Shown here piece by piece: positions 58,951 through 64,000 of a stretch of 64,000 nt of DNA; position 1 is the first letter of the stretch; every line of letters starts with the position of its first letter. Under the pieces are notes generated by a model. It ran no database searches, was not told where the DNA came from, and saw only the letters and a list, made by a program, of their open reading frames with translations. The DNA lies in the NCBI GenBank assembly GCA_013368445.1, contig JAACJO010000009.1:496001-560000 (forward strand). Reading direction: 5' to 3'. The position numbers and the translations under genes were made by a program. The stretch is from Leucocoprinus leucothites. Its lineage: Eukaryota; Basidiomycota; Agaricomycetes; Agaricales; Agaricaceae.

Positions 58951-60104
58951 ACCCTCATGGTCTAACATCATACATACCGCTGATTAGTATATCGAAGTGG
59001 AGGTATGATACGAGTGGTCCGGGAACTAATGTATTGGACCCTGAGTACAGGGATTATCTTGTGGTAAGGGCGGATGAAACCCGTGTTCTCTCTGCCAAAT
59101 GCCTGATATTTTTTTTCGCTCGCGCAGGGTTTCAACGATAGTCCACGTTTTGACGGTTCGTGTATTACTTTTCCTGAGAGAGTTAGCGTTCTCTGAAAGT
59201 TTGCGTAGTACACCCTCCTAGCGGATAGTCTGATTTCAGTGGGAATATTCCTGACACGGAGTCGCAGTAAGTCGTCGAATGTTTATTTCTAAAGCTAGCA
59301 ATCACTCAAGAGTCGCTATTTATTAAAGTCTATGTGATTGCAATGTTAGCCGTGTAGGTCACCCTGGCTAGGAGAACAAATCCTGACTCCTTGAATTAAC
59401 CACTTCATTCTGGTAGAATAAACGATCGACGACGAGTCCGAGAAGTTATCCAACAGCCGGAGAGCATCTCGTTGAGAATAACAGCTCTTAAGGCACCAGC
59501 TCCCTCACAGTTTTGGTCCAGCATGGGTCCTCGATCTCAGGTGAAATCTGACGCCACAGGTATCCAACGGTGCCTGGTTCGCCGCGATCTTTCACCAGAG
59601 CGGGAATAAAATACGAGGACTAGGTGAGTCGCTTCAAGTTTGGTTCACTGACACTGCTACCAGATGCTCAACATATGCTGCCAGTGTCTAGCGTTTAAGC
59701 TGCCCTAATGTCTATATCGGTTGTTCTAGGTTTGATCGTCGAATCGGCCTCAACTACAGTTGGCAACGATTTAATAGCCTCAAATGAAGAGAAAACTTCA
59801 ACCTGCCGCCAGTGAATCTGGCTGCATCTAACTTTGTACAGTGAAATTAATTCAGAGAAATTTGGACGATTTCATATCAGCCAAGTTCTACTTGGAAGTA
59901 ATTACCATTGGAAGAGGGCTCAAATGGCCATCACCTGCCTGGGCGTAAATATATGATAATGGTGGTACAAAGTCGAATGTCGACGGTAGGGAAGTGTCGC
60001 TACAAGCACAACACAAAGGGTATGGGGCATAAGAGGAAGTGAAGCTGTTGCAAAGAGATGAATAAAATACAAGCACCGGGCCATCGAACTCGAATGTGAC
60101 CAAG
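58951..60104. other. No recognised gene
   Basis: Short frames only. The right end holds the 3' UTR of the serine-rich gene transcribed leftwards. Confidence 0.35.
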
Positions 60105-61550
60105 TCAAAAATCGATAGGCGGGGGAGGTTTTCGGTAACTCATGGCCCTCTTCCTCTCCTGCTCAGACTTGCCCACGACCATAGAGCGGTCCCATCCCGT
60201 ATAACCCTTCCTTGTGCTCCACACCTTATTTGCGTCCTCCTTTCCAGCTTCGCTACTAGTAATTCCATCACGAACATGCCACGAAGTTTGCACCACAACA
60301 GCAGACTTCTTACTCAAAGTCGAAGTTCCAAACCCGAACCCTTCGAAGGAACTCGTGCCATGCTCCTCGGGACTTTCCACGATAACGCGAAGCTGCCTCT
60401 GCGATGGGTGCTTGGGAATGGATGAGGCGGGAATAACAATTGGAGGGGAGGGGGTTAAAGAGGATATGGACTTCTCATGCTTCTGCTTCTCTTGACGCTT
60501 CGCGCGATGAGGAGTAAATGAGCCCATAGAATCACGAGCACCAACGATCTTCCCTGGGTTCCCCTTTTTCGTTCGAGGAATTACAGTACCTGCCACAGCG
60601 ACAGGGGTAATACCGGATGGAGGAAACTCCTCAGTGAAATTTGGTTCGGACTCTGTTGAGAGCTTGGGCTCATGATTCTTGTCTGGGAACACGAGATGAA
60701 CGGGGACTTCATCTCCCAACATCTTTCGAATCCTATCCATCTTCTGTCGACGAACAGTCGAAGGAGATGGAGCATTAAATGAAGCTTCCATAGAACCATC
60801 GCCCCTATCGGAGGTAGAGTGACGGGTCGGGTGTAACGTGAATTTCATATCGCTCGCTGAGCAGACTGTCGTAGAAGCAGTGTCGTCGAAGGAATGCGAG
60901 CGAGTGTGAGAATCAAAGGAATTAGACCTCACAGAGGCTGAAGTGGAGGATGAACAGGAGCTGATTGAGGAAATAGGAGATGGTGGAGAGACGGCCAGCC
61001 GTAGTACCGGTACTCGGGTATTTTGTGAGTCAAAGTGATCTCCCGCACGACCTGCAGAGCTCGGTCTTAGGCGAAGAGAGCTTTTTCTGGAGTGTGACGG
61101 CGACGTAGTCGAGGGCTTGCGTTCAGGAGAAGCGCAAGCTGCGTAAGGATGAGGGGCGTAAAACGAGCAGCTCGAGGAAGACCTCGAAGAGTATGAATCC
61201 ACAGAAGACTCAGAAAGGACAGGCGAAGGGGCCTCCTTCCGCGGTGGAAGTTGTATATGTACTGGCCCTACAAACCGAAATGAAAAGAGTGACTGGTCAG
61301 TCTTGTGTCCAGCGAAAGAGTGGAACAATGACAGTTGGATGAGAGAAGAGAGAGGAAACGTGGAATGCTTACCCAAAATACCGACAATGTCCGTGTCTAA
61401 AAGGTGTGGAGTAGCGCCAAGAATTTGGCGGAGCTTCGTAGTTGATTTACGCAATTGCGCGCGTTGCTCGAGCGTCAGAGCATTCGTGGTAGGGGGTGGC
61501 GGTGGAAAGACGACGGAGTTAGTGGAAGGTAAAGACACAATGGATGCCAT
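60105..61550 (-). CDS. Serine-rich, largely disordered protein of unknown function
   Basis: Two exons (61550-61373 and 61267-60105) join at ATHLLDTDIVGIL-type sequence into GPVHIQLPPRKEAP; the intron runs GTAAGC to TTGTAG. The protein starts MASIVSLPSTNSVVF, with an in-frame upstream ATG at 61619 as alternative. A conserved-looking N-terminal helix (LTLEQRAQLRKSTTKLRQIL) is followed by long Ser-rich stretches, a short block VRRQKMDRIRKMLGDEVPVH that looks structured, and a basic C-terminus ending ERKRAMSYRKPPPPIDF. Related proteins of similar layout occur in mushrooms, as far as I recall, with no known role. The many Ser/Arg/Pro sites suggest phosphorylation. Confidence 0.75.
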   Translation of the reverse strand: MASIVSLPSTNSVVFPPPPPTTNALTLEQRAQLRKSTTKLRQILGATPHLLDTDIVGILGKHSTFPLSSLIQLSLFHSFAGHKTDQSLFSFRFVGPVHIQLPPRKEAPSPVLSESSVDSYSSRSSSSCSFYAPHPYAACASPERKPSTTSPSHSRKSSLRLRPSSAGRAGDHFDSQNTRVPVLRLAVSPPSPISSISSCSSSTSASVRSNSFDSHTRSHSFDDTASTTVCSASDMKFTLHPTRHSTSDRGDGSMEASFNAPSPSTVRRQKMDRIRKMLGDEVPVHLVFPDKNHEPKLSTESEPNFTEEFPPSGITPVAVAGTVIPRTKKGNPGKIVGARDSMGSFTPHRAKRQEKQKHEKSISSLTPSPPIVIPASSIPKHPSQRQLRVIVESPEEHGTSSFEGFGFGTSTLSKKSAVVVQTSWHVRDGITSSEAGKEDANKVWSTRKGYTGWDRSMVVGKSEQERKRAMSYRKPPPPIDF

Positions 61551-62211
61551 GGTAGTCAAGGGTTTGGTCTTGCACTGAGAGGGCGAACGAGAAGATGTAT
61601 TAACTAAAATTGTCTCCAACGCCCGCGCAAGAAGGCAAGCTTATCGATTAAAGAGTCGTAAACAGAGAAGTTCGGAAGGATCACAATAATGAGATGGTGC
61701 TAAAGGCGGAAGCTGAGTAGGATGGGTACAGCACTGTGGTCGTCAAAAGGGAAGAAGATGCGGATAGAGGTTGGCGCTAGGAACCTCCAGAGACCTAACC
61801 GTCGAGGAAGTAATGGCAGTCCGCAGTATATAGCTGCCTCGGAACCGTCGGTATACATAGCCTGGAGAACAAAAAGGAGCACAGGCGTCAAGAAGGCGAT
61901 AAGGGGGATCACATGAGAGGAGGTGAACAATTCTGAATGTGGTGTTACATTCTTGCGTCAAGAGCTCTAATTGTTGTAGAAGAACAGAGACAATAAGACT
62001 CCGCAGGGTTGCTGAAGACAGATAAAAATAGCAGCAATGCCCATGTGTGGAAATCTCTCACCAGGGTACAGACTCCCCGAGAAGTCCTAAAATCAGACAG
62101 CCTTGGTTGGCATCCTCACACTCATAGGGGAGGTGATCAGAATAATGACTTCCAATAATGATTACATATTAACATATTATACTCGAGTACATTATAGGGT
62201 ATCCAACGCAT
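61551..62211. other. Intergenic
   Basis: Promoter of the serine-rich gene and 3' region of the hydrolase gene, both on the minus strand. AATAAT and TATTATA words near 62160-62180. Nothing else seen. Confidence 0.4.
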
Positions 62212-63575
62212 TTAATAGAAATCAAACATCTCGCCGATAGCATCCTGGACACCTTCTAATCGACCTATGTCGTGATTACCAGCGGCCGTCTTTAGCATAG
62301 CTACTCGGCGCCCACCAGTCTTCTGATCTATGAATTCTTCCCAAGTCCCAAATCCGGCGATCGAAGTCGTTTTGACAATTGTGCTTCGACGTTCGGCCCT
62401 GAGATCTTGCTGGACTCCATATTGATCCCAGCTGTGACTTGAGAAACGATTTTCGGACAGGCTTGGTGCTAAAGGAAGATACGGATCCAAAAACGCGTCG
62501 AATAGGGTACTTGTATGGGTGTGGGGAATATCCCAATCATTTTCGCCGTGGGCGAGGAGAACAGATGTCTTGACGTCGGGAATGAGTGTAAGGGTATCGA
62601 ATCGATGCTTGAGGGACCAATTAAGTACCCCTGGGGTTGAAATGTCAGGTTAGGGTGGATAGAGGCGCAGATAGGTGACTTACGCGGAGCAAATGGTATC
62701 ACAGACAGGGGCTTTAATAGCGGCAGGAATCCGAATAAATAATATTGATCCATCAATGTCCGAAGAGAAGAAAATGCCGACATCAAAACAAGGCCCCTAG
62801 GCTCGATCGCATCTCGAGCGAGGTCGGCAGCGAGTAGACTAGCAATCGCAGTTCCAAGACTGTGCCCAACAATGAGGACGTCTTGAGGCTTTGCACCCTG
62901 CAACATGAGGTAATCCCAGGCTGCTCGAGCGTCTTTCGCCACGCCGTCAACAGTCGGATGTCCAGCGCTATCACCAAAGCCACGGTAGTCAACGGTGAAA
63001 ACATTGGCGTCAAGTCGACCAGTCAGGCCAGTGTAGACAGTGACACGAATGGGGAGAGCGCGGGTGCCTGTGTTGCCATGAAGGAAAAGGATGGTGGGCC
63101 TGGTTTTCAAGGCAGAGGGAATGCTGGCGTTTTGATCGTTCCGCGAGGAAGAAAAGAGAGGGGTTTGATGGTGTATGGAGTCCGCCAAAATGAACCATGC
63201 GCCGAGAGTGGTATTATCTGAGCTCTGTAGTTTCATATTCACCGTCTTTCCGGCTAAAACTCCATCAGCCAAGTGGTCGTGTGATATGTCATGGCAGGAC
63301 TCACGAGCCAATCCATAGTCCTCAGGATGGTCGAACTTATTGTAGCCAAAGAAGTCAATATGGTGCGCATAGGTGATACTTTAGATCATCGTCGTCGAGG
63401 TCGAGCAATATGAGCGCTGGCGTAAAATTTTTCGATGTGACAGAGCTCACTATGTTTGGACAACAGGAATCATAACAAGCCCAACAGCAGCCAGGTACGA
63501 CAAGCCCAACCCGAGGAGTCCGACTAGAACGACCCTGGACAGGCCACGGTACAGGGCACTCGTTTTTTTCGACAT
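62212..63575 (-). CDS. ABHD12-like alpha/beta hydrolase, membrane-anchored
   Basis: Four exons (63575-63451, 63378-63305, 63253-62684, 62630-62212) join in phase to 395 residues. A basic N-terminus and one hydrophobic span (VLVGLLGLGLSYLAAVGLVM) suggest a single-pass membrane anchor. The lead block KFDHPEDYGLAPGKTVNMKL and TTLGAWFIL are typical of the ABHD12/BEM46 group. Hydrolase motifs: LFLHGNTG (oxyanion region), VDYRGFGDS, GHSLGT with the nucleophilic Ser, an Asp in HGENDWDIPH, and the His in AAGNHDIG. ABHD12 hydrolyses lysophospholipids and monoacylglycerols in animals; the fungal substrate is unknown. Confidence 0.88.
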
Positions 63576-64000
63576 GAGTGGAGGTGGAGAGGGTGAGAGT
63601 ACTGAACAAACTAAGATCCTGGAGCAAGCATAACCGCTGGAATCAGTTTAGTTTGTTGCTGGTGATGATCGTTGTCGTGGCACGAGACCAGAGTGTCCCA
63701 AAACCTGTGTGGCCTTCAATTGTTGACGTGTCGGATCTGGGAACCAAACAAATCGATCTGTCTTTGTTTATTCCCCTCAAATAAAGTTAAAAACATGCTC
63801 GCTAGCGGCGACCATTGAGGGCAACATGTTGTGATGGTAACGCGTAAATGTGAGGTCTCCAGTGCCTGTGGATCTGGGATCGACCGACAGTGGCGAATTT
63901 GAATATTCTAATTTCATAATAGATCGCCAAGAGCGAAAATGTACCATCGCACATGTCAAATTGCTGGAATGTGGGATTGCTGCCAATATATCACGAAAAT
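63576..64000. other. Upstream region of the ABHD12-like gene
   Basis: No gene supported; the window ends here. Confidence 0.4.

Overview
This window is genomic DNA of a basidiomycete fungus, most likely an Agaricomycete. Genes are cut by many short GT-AG introns. The gene families are typical of mushrooms and their relatives: NACHT STAND proteins, a UstS-like glutathione transferase, a Plavaka transposase and self-priming Ty3 chromoviruses. I cannot name the species.

Layout. Left gene island (about 2.7-18.1 kb): transaldolase (-), GST (+), a large PPP1R37-like leucine-rich-repeat protein (+), a NACHT protein (-), and a dimeric alpha/beta-barrel gene (+) with a one-base frameshift. Then comes a 5'-truncated copy of a phospholipid methyltransferase gene (18.13-19.08 kb), which ends exactly where a roughly 32 kb transposon block begins. 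Right gene island (about 52.1-63.6 kb): a shortened NACHT protein (+), the intact methyltransferase (-), a hemerythrin/HHE protein (+), a possible decayed membrane-protein gene, a serine-rich protein (-) and an ABHD12-like hydrolase (-).

Transposon block (about 19.08-51.48 kb). It holds a three-layer nest. Old chromovirus A (20029-36807, target duplication CAGAC) carries an LTR-like insertion B (23779-34073), which in turn carries young chromovirus C on the minus strand (24206-33156). To the right lie a decayed Agaricomycete protein family, a Plavaka transposase remnant (42.5-47.4 kb) and a Tc1/mariner element (44449-46042) inserted inside it. Old layers are almost free of CpG, most stops in the old pol are TGA, and the two LTRs of A differ at five places as CA versus TG. 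Young element C is CpG-rich, and its LTRs differ at only four positions, all CpG transitions. This is a clear record of CpG-directed (methylation-type) decay over time.

Most notable: element C. It shows Tf1-like self-priming (13-nt match between the predicted RNA 5' end and the primer site), a first AUG about 1.84 kb into the predicted RNA, a Gag frame open for 348 codons upstream of that AUG, a candidate -1 frameshift heptamer directly before the gag stop, and an extra zinc-knuckle ORF downstream of pol. Second frames overlapping both gag and the extra ORF are almost stop-free. The older element A also has an extra ORF between its chromodomain and its 3' LTR.
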